From CAVVYA01 sp963752345 (GTDB lineage Bacteria; Pseudomonadota; Alphaproteobacteria; SMXQ01), in assembly GCA_963752345.1 (NCBI GenBank), contig CAVVYA010000017.1, positions 310,001 to 374,000 of the forward strand: a stretch of 64,000 bases of DNA, in the 5' to 3' direction. The translations under genes and the position numbers were made by a program. Below the pieces are notes generated by a model. It ran no database searches. It was given only the letters and a program-made list of their open reading frames with translations, and was not told where the DNA came from. The first letter of the stretch is position 1, and every line of letters starts with the position of its first letter. Below, piece after piece: positions 29,586-37,523 of this stretch.

Positions 29586-30632
29586 ATGAGTCTCACTTTG
29601 TCGCGTGCCTTCATTCTTACCGTCGCCGCCCTGGCGGCATCCACTTCCTTCGCTGCCGCGCAATCCCTTACGGATTTTTACAAGGGCAAGCAGGTCAACC
29701 TGCTGATCGGCACCGCACCCGGCGGTGGCTACGATGCCTATGCCCGCGTTCTCGCTCGCCATATGGACCGTCATATCCCCGGCCATCCGACGCTCGTGCC
29801 GAAGAACATGCCGGGCGCCAGCAGCCTGCTGCTCGCCAACCATCTCTACAATGTCGCGCCCAAGGATGGCCTCGCGTTCGGCGCGCTGCAACGCGGCCTG
29901 CCGCTCGATCCGCTCTACACCGGCTCAGACAGCAAGGCGCGCTTCGACGCCACCAAATTCACCTGGCTCGGCAGCATGAACACCGAGATCGGCGTCGGTA
30001 TCGCGGCCAAGGAGACCGGCATCACCAAGTTCGAGGACCTCAAGACCAAGGAGCTGATCGTCGGCTCTCAGGGCGGCGGCATCTCGGATACCGAGTTGTT
30101 CCCGCGCGTGATCAACGAGGTGCTGGGCACCAAGATCCGCATCGTCACGGGTTACAAGGGTTCGGCGGATGCGCTGCTTGCGATGGAGCGCCTGGAAGTG
30201 GGCGGGCATTTCAGCGGCGGCTGGACCGGCGTGCGCAACACTGTGCAGCCGTGGCTTGATGCCGGCAAGGCCGTGCTGTTCGTCGAACTGTCCGTGCGCA
30301 AGAGCAACTCCTTTCCGGATCTGCCCCTGATCATGGATTTCGCGCAGACCGAACAGCAGAAGCAGGTGCTCGAGCTGGTGTTCGCGCCGCAATTGTGGGG
30401 CCGCCCGTTCGCGGCACCGCCGGAGCTGCCGGCCGACCGCGCCCAGCTGCTGAAGGACTCCTTCATGGCTACCCTGAAGGACCCGCAGTTCCTGGAAGAG
30501 GCGAAGAAGCTGCAGTTCGACATAGACCCGATCTCGGGCGACGAAATGGCCGCGATTCTCAAGAAGGCCTATGCCTCACCCGAGGCGGTGGTCGCCAAGG
30601 TGCGGAACGCCATCACCGCCGAGCGCAAGTAG
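29586..30632 (+). CDS. Tripartite tricarboxylate transporter substrate-binding protein (TctC/Bug family)
   Basis: A 348-residue periplasmic protein. The start is the ATG at 29586, seven bases after AGGAG, giving a signal peptide LSRAFILTVAALAASTSFAAAQS. The mature part shows the Bug-family GTAPGGGYDAYARVLARHM, LVPKNMPGASSLLLANHLYNVAPKDG and QGGGISDTELFPRVINEVLG. Such proteins capture organic acids for a TctA/TctB permease. No permease is adjacent; a TctA-TctB fusion lies 10 kb downstream with other genes between, so pairing is uncertain. A strong terminator follows. Confidence 0.88.
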   Translation: MSLTLSRAFILTVAALAASTSFAAAQSLTDFYKGKQVNLLIGTAPGGGYDAYARVLARHMDRHIPGHPTLVPKNMPGASSLLLANHLYNVAPKDGLAFGALQRGLPLDPLYTGSDSKARFDATKFTWLGSMNTEIGVGIAAKETGITKFEDLKTKELIVGSQGGGISDTELFPRVINEVLGTKIRIVTGYKGSADALLAMERLEVGGHFSGGWTGVRNTVQPWLDAGKAVLFVELSVRKSNSFPDLPLIMDFAQTEQQKQVLELVFAPQLWGRPFAAPPELPADRAQLLKDSFMATLKDPQFLEEAKKLQFDIDPISGDEMAAILKKAYASPEAVVAKVRNAITAERK

Positions 30633-30659
30633 GCGCATTGCCCACGGGCTATCCTTGAA

Positions 30660-30690
30660 GGAGCCTCGCTGCGAAGCGAGGCTCCTTTTT
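30660..30690 (+). terminator. Rho-independent terminator of the tctC-like gene
   Basis: A perfect 11-bp stem GGAGCCTCGCT/AGCGAGGCTCC with a GCGA loop is followed by five T residues, 28 bases after the stop. The opposing gene's stop codon abuts it at 30690. Confidence 0.92.
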
Positions 30691-31064
30691 CATGCCGGCG
30701 CGGGTTCGAGTCTGATGGGGGTGGGCTCGACCGGGCGAAAGCCTTGCGCCCGCAGCACGTCGTTCGACTCTTCCGCCTTGCGGCCCGGCGCGAGCGACCA
30801 AGTCATATGATAGGTGGAACCGTCCGGCCGGTTTGTGCTGCCGTTGATTTCCACCGCGAGCGCTTGCACGCCTTTGCCGTCATCGGTCTGGCCGACCACC
30901 CGCGCGCTGCGGATGTCCGGCATCGTCGCGCCTTGCGGGTCGGCGAAGGTGACATGATCGGCCACGACGTTCGGATAAACAGGCGGGAATTGCGCGAGCA
31001 ATTGCGTGCGGTCGGCGGGCGACAGCATCCAGCCGCGAAATGTGCTTGGCTGTCCGGCTCGCAT
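30690..31064 (-). CDS. Small protein with two HxT motifs, possible 2H-phosphoesterase-like
   Basis: A 124-residue cytoplasmic protein without close recognition. It contains DHVTFAD and YHMTWSL about 46 residues apart. Two H-x-T motifs are the hallmark of 2H phosphoesterases (RNA ligase/cyclic phosphodiesterase superfamily), and the FRGWMLSPADRTQLL opening would suit a short one-domain member; the tRNA-ligase phosphodiesterase domain is the nearest thing I can suggest. This assignment is inference from motif spacing. It follows the GH16 gene on the minus strand, 13 bases after, counting in transcription order. Confidence 0.55.
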   Translation of the reverse strand: MRAGQPSTFRGWMLSPADRTQLLAQFPPVYPNVVADHVTFADPQGATMPDIRSARVVGQTDDGKGVQALAVEINGSTNRPDGSTYHMTWSLAPGRKAEESNDVLRAQGFRPVEPTPIRLEPAPA

Positions 31065-31077
31065 TGCGTCTCCCTAC

Positions 31078-32106
31078 TCAGGGTGCGGCGGGCAGGCCCC
31101 ACACGGCGATGTCGGTGACATCCATGTGGGCCGGCAAGCGATCCATCGCCACCGGGCCCGGCCACCGACCGCCCATGGCCAAAGTGAAGATCAGGTGCAT
31201 CGGCTTGTGCAGGCCCTCGACGACGCCGGGGTCGTTGCCTGGGTTGGGCACCACCTTGACGAGTTGACGATCGATGTAGTGAGCGACGAAATCCTTCGTC
31301 CAGAGCACGCCATAGAGATGCGGCTCGGTGACCTTGCCGCCGTTCGGCAATGTGACATAGCCGCCGCGCCCTGCATGACCCTTGCTCGACTTGCTCCACC
31401 AATGGGTGTTGACGTGGACCTTGTCGATGCCGCCTTCGCGGCCATCCGCCGGATTGAGATGTTCGAAGACGTCGATTTCCGGCGGCCATTTTTTGTCGTT
31501 TGGCAAGGTCCAGAATGCCGGCCAGGCGCCCTTGACGTCGGGCAGGATGGCGCGCGCCTCAATGTAGCCGTAGGTGAAGCCGAAGGTGCGATGGTTGGCC
31601 AGCACCCCGGATTGGATGGGTTGATTCCAGGCAGCTTTCAATTCGCTGCGGGGCGTGGCGCGCGCCGTGATGCGCAGCCAGCGCTTGCCGTCACGCTCGA
31701 CGATGCTGAAGGGATCGAACGTCTGACCATTCTGGCCCGGATAGGTGAACACCTGCTGCTCGCCGTTCTCCTTGTGCCACTTTGTGTCGTTGACCATGAT
31801 GCGCGACCAGCGGCCGCCCGGGTCGCGTCCAGCGAGCTTCAGGCCGTCAGACCAGTCTTCGCGCAGCAAGTTGGGCCATCCACCCAGCAGCTTATCGGTG
31901 ATGCGCTCGGGCGGGGCCGGGGATGGCGCAGACGCGGGTTCAATACGGGCGAGTTGGGTGACGGCGACATCGGGCGCGGCCCAGCCGCCGGTCAGCGGCA
32001 GAGTTACGAGGCAGAACAGCAGCATCCGCCACCTGCGTGATGCCGCCGGATGCGCGGCCTTTGCCGGCGCGCTACGCGCCCATAGTCCGATGATCGACCG
32101 TGCCAT
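31078..32106 (-). CDS. Glycoside hydrolase family 16 protein
   Basis: A 342-residue exported beta-glucanase-like enzyme. A hydrophobic N-terminal segment (WRMLLFCLVTLPLTGGWAAP) acts as signal or anchor. The GH16 catalytic signature E-I-D-x-F-E is present as PPEIDVFEHL, after SGVLANHRTFGFTYGYIEARAILP and AWPAFWTLP. Likely substrates are beta-1,3/1,4-glucans or galactans, possibly of its own exopolysaccharide; specificity cannot be read. The 2H-like gene is downstream in the same orientation. Confidence 0.9.
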   Translation of the reverse strand: MARSIIGLWARSAPAKAAHPAASRRWRMLLFCLVTLPLTGGWAAPDVAVTQLARIEPASAPSPAPPERITDKLLGGWPNLLREDWSDGLKLAGRDPGGRWSRIMVNDTKWHKENGEQQVFTYPGQNGQTFDPFSIVERDGKRWLRITARATPRSELKAAWNQPIQSGVLANHRTFGFTYGYIEARAILPDVKGAWPAFWTLPNDKKWPPEIDVFEHLNPADGREGGIDKVHVNTHWWSKSSKGHAGRGGYVTLPNGGKVTEPHLYGVLWTKDFVAHYIDRQLVKVVPNPGNDPGVVEGLHKPMHLIFTLAMGGRWPGPVAMDRLPAHMDVTDIAVWGLPAAP

Positions 32107-32280
32107 CCCGATTCCGGCTGGCGTCCGGATCCGGGCGACAGCCTGTCCCTCCTTGTGAAAGAACCCAAGCGGAACGACTCAGCGGTCGCTGCCGTCCCTC
32201 AGGACAAACGCAGGGACAGGCGATTGGTTCGCCGCCTCGAGTGGATGGCAGGGGATGCGGCGGTGGCGCGCCGGAACGCC

Positions 32281-33267
32281 TCAGATATTGGCGACGGTGC
32301 GCTGCCGCTCGGCGGGCTTCAGATAGACCGGCAGCTGGGTGGTCGCTTCGTCCCAGGCGACGTGCTTGAAATGTTCCACCAAGCAATCCACGAAGGTCCG
32401 CACCTTGGTCGCGAGGTGCCGGTTGTGCGGGTAGACCACGTGGAAGGGAAACTCCGCGGTCTTGTAGCTGGTCAGGATCGGAACCAGCCGGCCACTCAGG
32501 ATGTCATTGTGAATATTGATCTCCGGCAGCAGCACGACACCGATGTCCTCAAGGGCCGCGTGACGCAGGAAGAGCACGCTATTGGCCGTGGGCCCGCCGG
32601 AAATCTTCACCGGTAGCGGACCGTCGGGACCCGTGAAATGCCAAGTCTGGTCGCGCACCTGGTTGAGATGGGACATGCAGTTGTGTTTGGCCAGGTCCTG
32701 CGGCGTCTGCGGCGTGCCGTGGGCGGCAAGGTAGGCCGGTGAGGCGCAGGCCACCAGCCGGGTCGTACCCAGGCGGCGGGCGACGAGGCTCGAATCTTCA
32801 AGCGGCCCCACCTTGATCGCCAAGTCGAAGCCGTTGTCCATCAGGTCGACGAAACTGTCGCTCAGGACGATGGCCACCTTGATGTCGGGGTAACGCTTGC
32901 TGAAGGCGCAGACGGCCGGCGCGACATGCACCAGGCCGAAGGATTTCGGCGCCAGCACTTTGAGGGCGCCGCGCGGCTCCTTGTGCAGCTTGGTGACCGA
33001 CAGTTCCGCTTCTTCGACCTCGTTGATAATACGCGAGCACAGTTCGAAATAGGCGATGCCGCTTTCGGTCAGGCTGACCCGGCGCGTCGTGCGATTGAGA
33101 AGGCGCACGCCGAGCAGGTTCTCGAGTTGCGAGACGTGCTTGCTTACGATGGTGCGCGATACACGCAACTGCTGCGCGGCGGCCGAAAAGCTGCCCGCCC
33201 GCACCACTCTTGTAAAGGTTTCCATCGCCCGGAGACGGTCCATGCGATCGCCTATGGATTGGTTCAC
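32281..33267 (-). CDS. LysR family transcriptional regulator
   Basis: A 328-residue regulator. The N-terminal helix-turn-helix reads MDRLRAMETFTRVVRAGSFSAAAQQLRVSRTIVSKHVSQLE, followed by an LTTR effector domain with NGFDLAIKVGPLEDSSLVARRLG. The start at 33267 (MNQSIGD) or nine residues... eight codons later (MDRLRAM) are both possible. It is divergent from a cupin gene across 137 bp, the usual layout for a LysR regulator and its target, but no effector is known. Confidence 0.9.
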   Translation of the reverse strand: MNQSIGDRMDRLRAMETFTRVVRAGSFSAAAQQLRVSRTIVSKHVSQLENLLGVRLLNRTTRRVSLTESGIAYFELCSRIINEVEEAELSVTKLHKEPRGALKVLAPKSFGLVHVAPAVCAFSKRYPDIKVAIVLSDSFVDLMDNGFDLAIKVGPLEDSSLVARRLGTTRLVACASPAYLAAHGTPQTPQDLAKHNCMSHLNQVRDQTWHFTGPDGPLPVKISGGPTANSVLFLRHAALEDIGVVLLPEINIHNDILSGRLVPILTSYKTAEFPFHVVYPHNRHLATKVRTFVDCLVEHFKHVAWDEATTQLPVYLKPAERQRTVANI

Positions 33268-33404
33268 AGATAGTGGACAATCATATTCTCATCTCCAGGG
33301 TTATCAACGGGTTCGTTACGAATTATCCTGCGGATCGCTTGCATTTTGACTTTCGTCCAGCGAAAACACCTCTGACGTCACAGATTTAGAAGGCTTGTAA
33401 ACTC

Positions 33405-33842
33405 ATGCTCAAATCCCAATCAAAAGAAGTGGAGCCGGGCAGCTATCAACTGTTCAGCTATCGAAAGCCGGAAACCCTGAAGGGCGGCAAGGCCATCGTC
33501 CAATTGGCCCAAAGCGACATCATCCGCGGCCGCGTCCAGATCGTGCGCGAGGGCGGCGAAAACAACCTGCATTCCCATAAGGGCATGGACGGCTTCTGGA
33601 TGGTGCTGCGCGGCCGCGTGAAGTTCTACGGTCCCGGCGACGAATTGATCGCCGAACTCAGCCAGCACGAAGGCATTCTGCTGCCGCGCGGCACGGAATA
33701 CTGGTTCGAAAGCTCCGGCGACGAAGACCTCGAATTGCTGCAGATGGCGGCATTCGAAAAGGGCGTGAAGGTCGAGCGCGTCGACAAGGAGCCGCAGAAA
33801 TTCGCGGTGGGCAGCGTTGCGATCAGCGATATCTCACGCTGA
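33405..33842 (+). CDS. Cupin domain-containing protein
   Basis: A 145-residue single-domain cupin. Motif 1 is GGENNLHSHKGMDGFWMVLRGRVKFYG, with metal-binding His residues HSHKGMDGF, and motif 2 is GILLPRGTEYWFESSG. It may bind a metal and a small acid, or act as an isomerase or dioxygenase. It is divergent from the LysR regulator, which is its likely controller. No signal peptide is seen. Confidence 0.85.
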   Translation: MLKSQSKEVEPGSYQLFSYRKPETLKGGKAIVQLAQSDIIRGRVQIVREGGENNLHSHKGMDGFWMVLRGRVKFYGPGDELIAELSQHEGILLPRGTEYWFESSGDEDLELLQMAAFEKGVKVERVDKEPQKFAVGSVAISDISR

Positions 33843-34012
33843 GCCTCGTTTCGACTAACGATAGCCATCGATGAGAGGGGCCGCCGCAAGGTGGCCCCGT
33901 CGCATACCAGCCGGCATCGGGGGCTAGGCAAGCCGGAGTGCCTCGTGTAAGACGCCTCGACATGGCCCGTGGCGACGCGAATCATGGCCCGACCCCGACA
34001 AAGGAGCCGATT

Positions 34013-34183
34013 GTGAAGAAGTATATGTGCGGCGATTGCGACTATGTGTACGACCCGGCGGTGGGCGACCCCGCGCACGGCATCGCGCCCGGCACGGCGT
34101 TCGAGGATCTGCCCGATGATTGGGAGTGTCCGGATTGCAACGCCACGAAAGACGATTTTTTCCCGCTCGCGGACGACGCGTAA
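34013..34183 (+). CDS. Rubredoxin
   Basis: A 56-residue one-iron electron carrier with both Cys pairs: MCGDCDYVYDPAVGDPAHGI and ECPDCNATKDDFFPL. The GTG start at 34013 follows AAGGAG at 34001-34006 with good spacing and gives the standard length; an ATG far upstream would add 25 residues without homology. It lies just before the encapsulin operon and may pass electrons to iron or oxygen-detoxifying proteins. Confidence 0.92.
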   Translation: MKKYMCGDCDYVYDPAVGDPAHGIAPGTAFEDLPDDWECPDCNATKDDFFPLADDA

Positions 34184-34213
34184 CCCCCAGGGGAGCGTAC
34201 AGCCCCGTCCGCC

Positions 34214-34246
34214 CAACGGTTTTTATAATTATTCGAATAACCGTTG
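34214..34246. promoter_or_regulatory. Inverted repeat upstream of the encapsulin operon
   Basis: CAACGGTT and AACCGTTG are perfect inverted 8-mers separated by a 17-bp AT-rich centre (TTTATAATTATTCGAAT). The site lies 140 bp before the ferritin start, in an AT-rich patch unlike its surroundings. It might be an operator for an iron- or redox-sensing regulator; it lacks a T-run and so is not a normal terminator. Confidence 0.4.
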
Positions 34247-34386
34247 TATCTAACGGAATCGCTTACTATCTCTAGAGACAGTGGCGACGCCACGGTGCGA
34301 GGTGCCGTGGCGGTTTGCAGGGCGCGGGCGCGAGGCCCGCGTTTCCCGGCTCGTCACGTTGCGTGACAGGCAAGGAGAAAACGCCC

Positions 34387-34800
34387 ATGTCCAGCGAATC
34401 GCTCCACGCGCCGCGTGAAAAACTATCCAAGCAAACTTTGACGATGCACCATGCCATCGTCTCGCTCAAGGAAGAGCTCGACGCGGTCGACTGGTATCGC
34501 CAGCGCGCGGACGATTGTTCCGACAAGGAGCTTGCCGCTGTGCTGCTCCACAATATGCGCGAGGAGATGGAGCACGCGACGATGGTCCTCGAATGGATCC
34601 GCCGCAACAATTCCGATTTCGACGGATATCTGCGCACCTACCTGTTCACCGAAGCGCCGATCACCGAGGTGGAGGATGCCGCGGAGGATGCCGCACACGG
34701 CGGAGGCGGAGATGGAGGGGGAAGCGAGGATCACCATCCATCATCGCCGGGCGGCGGCGCGAAATTCACCGTCGGCCCGATGAAGAACAAGAAGGGATGA
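34387..34800 (+). CDS. Encapsulated ferritin-like protein (EncFtn)
   Basis: A 137-residue cargo ferroxidase. The two-helix core HHAIVSLKEELDAVDWYRQRADDC and LLHNMREEMEHATMVLEWIRR carries the expected iron ligands (Glu30, Glu60, His63 by alignment with the Rhodospirillum rubrum protein). A Gly/Asp-rich linker leads to the C-terminal targeting peptide AKFTVGPMKNKK, which docks cargo inside the shell. The start at 34387 follows AAGGAG. The stop is five bases before the encapsulin start. EncFtn oxidises Fe(II) as a ring-shaped decamer and mineralises it inside the encapsulin. Confidence 0.93.
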   Translation: MSSESLHAPREKLSKQTLTMHHAIVSLKEELDAVDWYRQRADDCSDKELAAVLLHNMREEMEHATMVLEWIRRNNSDFDGYLRTYLFTEAPITEVEDAAEDAAHGGGGDGGGSEDHHPSSPGGGAKFTVGPMKNKKG

Positions 34801-34805
34801 CCGCC

Positions 34806-35654
34806 ATGGATTATCTCAACCGCAAAGCCAGCCCGTTCGGCGCCGACCTGTGGAAGGAATTCGACGCCGCCGCGTTGAAGGCGGCGCGCGACAGGCTCAC
34901 CGGTCGGCGTTTTCTCGATGTCGATGGCCCTTACGGCGTCGGCCTTAACACCATCGAAGTCGGCAACGACAATTTCTGCCGCCAGCCGCAACCCGGCGAG
35001 GCCGGCGCGGTCATGGGGCATGCTATTTCCGTCCCGATGCTGCGCCGCTCGTTCAATCTCTCGATCCGCCGCCTGGCCGGCCATCTCGAAAAGGACCAGC
35101 CACTCGACACCACGCCGGTCGAGGAAGCGGCCGAGGCCGTGGCCGCGCGCGAGGAGGAATTCGTCTACTACGGCCAGAAGGATTTCAATCTGCACGGGCT
35201 GCTGACGTCTCCGGGGCGCAACGAAATCGCTGGTGGCGACTGGTCGGATCCAGACACCGCGCTGGAAAATGTCGTGGTCGCCGTTACGCGCCTCGACGAG
35301 GCTGGATTCCCAGGGCCGCATGCGCTTGTCGCCGAGCCCGAGATCTATAACGGACTTTTCCGCCGCTATGGCGAGAGCGATCTTCCGCAGGCCGCCCATA
35401 TCAGCCGGCTCTGCACCCTCGGCATCTTCAAGGCGCCGATCAAGGGTGCGGCGGTGATCGATCCGCGCGCCGGCAAGATCATCATCGGACAGGATGCCAT
35501 GGTCGGCTATTCGGGCTCCGACGGCATCCATGCCCAGCTCTTCGTTAGCGAAAGCATCGTGCTGAAGCTCGATTCGCCAGCTGCGGTTTGCACCATTCAA
35601 GTGGCGGGCCAGACCGCCGGCGTCGAACGCGACGCTCAAAGCCGCCAGAAATGA
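34806..35654 (+). CDS. Encapsulin shell protein (family 1)
   Basis: A 282-residue HK97-fold protein that self-assembles into an icosahedral nanocompartment. Recognisable parts are FGADLWKEFDAAALKAARDRLTGRRFLDVDGPYG, the E-loop region, and the C-terminal GYSGSDGIHAQLFVSESIVLKLDSPAAVCTIQ. The length is usual for family 1. It is directly downstream of the EncFtn cargo gene and presumably co-translated. The two form an iron-storage compartment with Dps encoded next. Confidence 0.95.
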   Translation: MDYLNRKASPFGADLWKEFDAAALKAARDRLTGRRFLDVDGPYGVGLNTIEVGNDNFCRQPQPGEAGAVMGHAISVPMLRRSFNLSIRRLAGHLEKDQPLDTTPVEEAAEAVAAREEEFVYYGQKDFNLHGLLTSPGRNEIAGGDWSDPDTALENVVVAVTRLDEAGFPGPHALVAEPEIYNGLFRRYGESDLPQAAHISRLCTLGIFKAPIKGAAVIDPRAGKIIIGQDAMVGYSGSDGIHAQLFVSESIVLKLDSPAAVCTIQVAGQTAGVERDAQSRQK

Positions 35655-35746
35655 CCTAGATCAAACGAACGTTGGATGTTATCCTCTAGCCTGAAAAAAG
35701 GATCGCGCCTTTCCCGGGCGCCGCGCAAGAAACGAAAGGAAACAAG

Positions 35747-36211
35747 ATGGACATCGGAATCTCCGATAAGGACCGCAAGGAAATCGCCGACGGCCTGGCG
35801 CATTTGCTGGCGGATACCTACACGCTTTATCTCAAGACCCACTATTTCCATTGGAACGTCACGGGGCCGATGTTCAATACGCTCCATCTGATGTTCGAGA
35901 CCCAGTACAACGAACTCGCGCTCGCCGTCGATCTGATCGCCGAGCGCATCCGCGCGCTCGGAGAATTCGCGCCGGGCTCCTACGCGGCTTATTCCAAGCT
36001 CAGCGTCATCAAGGAAGCGACCGACGTGCCGAACGCCAATGGCATGATCAAGGAGCTGGTCGATGGCCAGGAGGCGGTCGCGCGGACCGCCCGGGCGCTG
36101 TTCCCGGTTGTCGAGCGGGCGAGCGACGAACCCACCGCCGACCTGCTGACCCAGCGGCTGCAGATCCACGAGAAGACCGCATGGATGCTGCGCTCGATGC
36201 TCGAAAAATAG
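35747..36211 (+). CDS. dps: Dps family ferritin-like DNA-protecting protein
   Basis: A 154-residue miniferritin. The ferroxidase region THYFHWNVTGPMFNTLHLMFETQYNELALAVDLIAERIRALG has the conserved His and Asp/Glu ligands shared between subunits. Dps dodecamers oxidise Fe(II) with H2O2 and store it. It lies 92 bp after encapsulin behind its own ribosome site (GAAAGGAAAC) and before a strong terminator, so it may be the last gene of the iron-storage operon. Confidence 0.94.
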   Translation: MDIGISDKDRKEIADGLAHLLADTYTLYLKTHYFHWNVTGPMFNTLHLMFETQYNELALAVDLIAERIRALGEFAPGSYAAYSKLSVIKEATDVPNANGMIKELVDGQEAVARTARALFPVVERASDEPTADLLTQRLQIHEKTAWMLRSMLEK

Positions 36212-36250
36212 AGCCTGAAGCCGCGCCGTGCGCGGCCGCGCCTAAACCGC

Positions 36251-36288
36251 AAGCAGGCCGCGCGCAATCGCGGCCTGCTTGCTTTTTG
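36251..36288 (+). terminator. Rho-independent terminator after dps
   Basis: A 12-bp perfect stem AAGCAGGCCGCG/CGCGGCCTGCTT with a six-base loop is followed by GCTTTTTGC, 40 bases after the dps stop. Confidence 0.9.
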
Positions 36289-36432
36289 CGGCGCTTGGGC
36301 ATCCGTCCAGACCGGCGTATCATCCCTCACAAAAGATTGACCGCCATCACGCAGCCGTGGATTGTCCCATGCTCGAGCTCCGTGCGCATGTCCCATGCGC
36401 CGGCTCGGGGGAGCAAGGTTGGAGGTTTTGCC

Positions 36433-37416
36433 ATGCTGATCAAGATCAAGCGCGGCTGGGAACTGCCCGAGAGCGCCGCGACCCCTGAATCCCTCTACAT
36501 CAACCGTCGCCAGCTGGTCAAAGGGCTGGCCGCCGGGCCCCTGATCGCCGCGTTGCCGTCGCTGCTGTTCGACGCCGGTGCGGCGCTGGCCGCCACCGCG
36601 CAGGGCGGCGACCCGACTGCCGATCTTTATCCGGCGAACCGCAACATGCGCTATCGGGTCGATCGGCCGATCAGCGACGAGAAGCAGGCCACCACCTACA
36701 ATAATTACTACGAATTCAATTCCAGCAAGGACGTGGTGAAGCAGGCGCAGCAGCTCACCATCCGGCCATGGGACGTGAAGATCGTCGGCATGGTGGAAAA
36801 GCCGATCACCATCGGCTTCGACGAGCTCGTGCGAAAAATGCCGCTCGAAGAGCGCGTCTACCGCATGCGCTGCGTCGAAGCCTGGTCGATGACCGTGCCG
36901 TGGAGCGGCTTTCCCATGAAGGCGCTGGTCGATTTTGCCAAGCCGGCGTCGGGCGCCAAATACGTCCACATGCAGGCCTTCCAGAATCCCAAGGAAGCGC
37001 CCGGCCAGCGCCAGTTCTGGTATCCCTGGCCCTACGTGGAAGGCCTGACTATGGAAGAAGCGACCAACGAGCTCGCCTTCATGGTCACCGGCCTCTATGG
37101 CAAGCCGCTGCCCAAGCAGAACGGCGCGCCGCTGCGCCTCGCCGCCCCGTGGAAATACGGCTTCAAGAGCATCAAGGGCATCGTCCAGTTCACGTTTTCC
37201 GACCAACGTCCGAAGACGATGTGGGAGCGGCTCGCCGCGAATGAATACGGCTTCTGGGCCAACGTGAATCCGAAGGTCGCCCATCCGCGCTGGAGCCAGG
37301 CGAACGAGCGGGTGCTCGGCAGCGAGGACCGCGTTCCAACGCTGCTGTTCAACGGCTACGGCGAATATGTCGCCGACCTCTACAAGGGTCTCGAGGGCGA
37401 AAAACTTTATATGTGA
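36433..37416 (+). CDS. msrP: Protein-methionine-sulfoxide reductase catalytic subunit MsrP
   Basis: A 327-residue periplasmic molybdoenzyme that repairs oxidised methionine in exported proteins. The start at 36433 gives a Tat signal (INRRQLVKGLAAGPLIAAL). The molybdopterin domain has YRMRCVEAWSMTVPWSGFP, whose Cys ligates Mo, and FWYPWPYVEGLTMEEATNELAFM. Length is normal. Its haem-binding membrane partner MsrQ normally follows, but here the next gene converges, so msrQ is absent or elsewhere. moaD/moaE at 8-9 kb supply the cofactor pathway. Confidence 0.94.
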   Translation: MLIKIKRGWELPESAATPESLYINRRQLVKGLAAGPLIAALPSLLFDAGAALAATAQGGDPTADLYPANRNMRYRVDRPISDEKQATTYNNYYEFNSSKDVVKQAQQLTIRPWDVKIVGMVEKPITIGFDELVRKMPLEERVYRMRCVEAWSMTVPWSGFPMKALVDFAKPASGAKYVHMQAFQNPKEAPGQRQFWYPWPYVEGLTMEEATNELAFMVTGLYGKPLPKQNGAPLRLAAPWKYGFKSIKGIVQFTFSDQRPKTMWERLAANEYGFWANVNPKVAHPRWSQANERVLGSEDRVPTLLFNGYGEYVADLYKGLEGEKLYM

Positions 37417-37523
37417 GGCGACGAGCGCCGACGTGCCGCACCTGCGGCGGACCTCTCGCTTACCATTCCTCGAAAACGAGCGGCGGCCCATAGGGGCCGC
37501 CGTTTGTCCGTACGGCGATGGAC

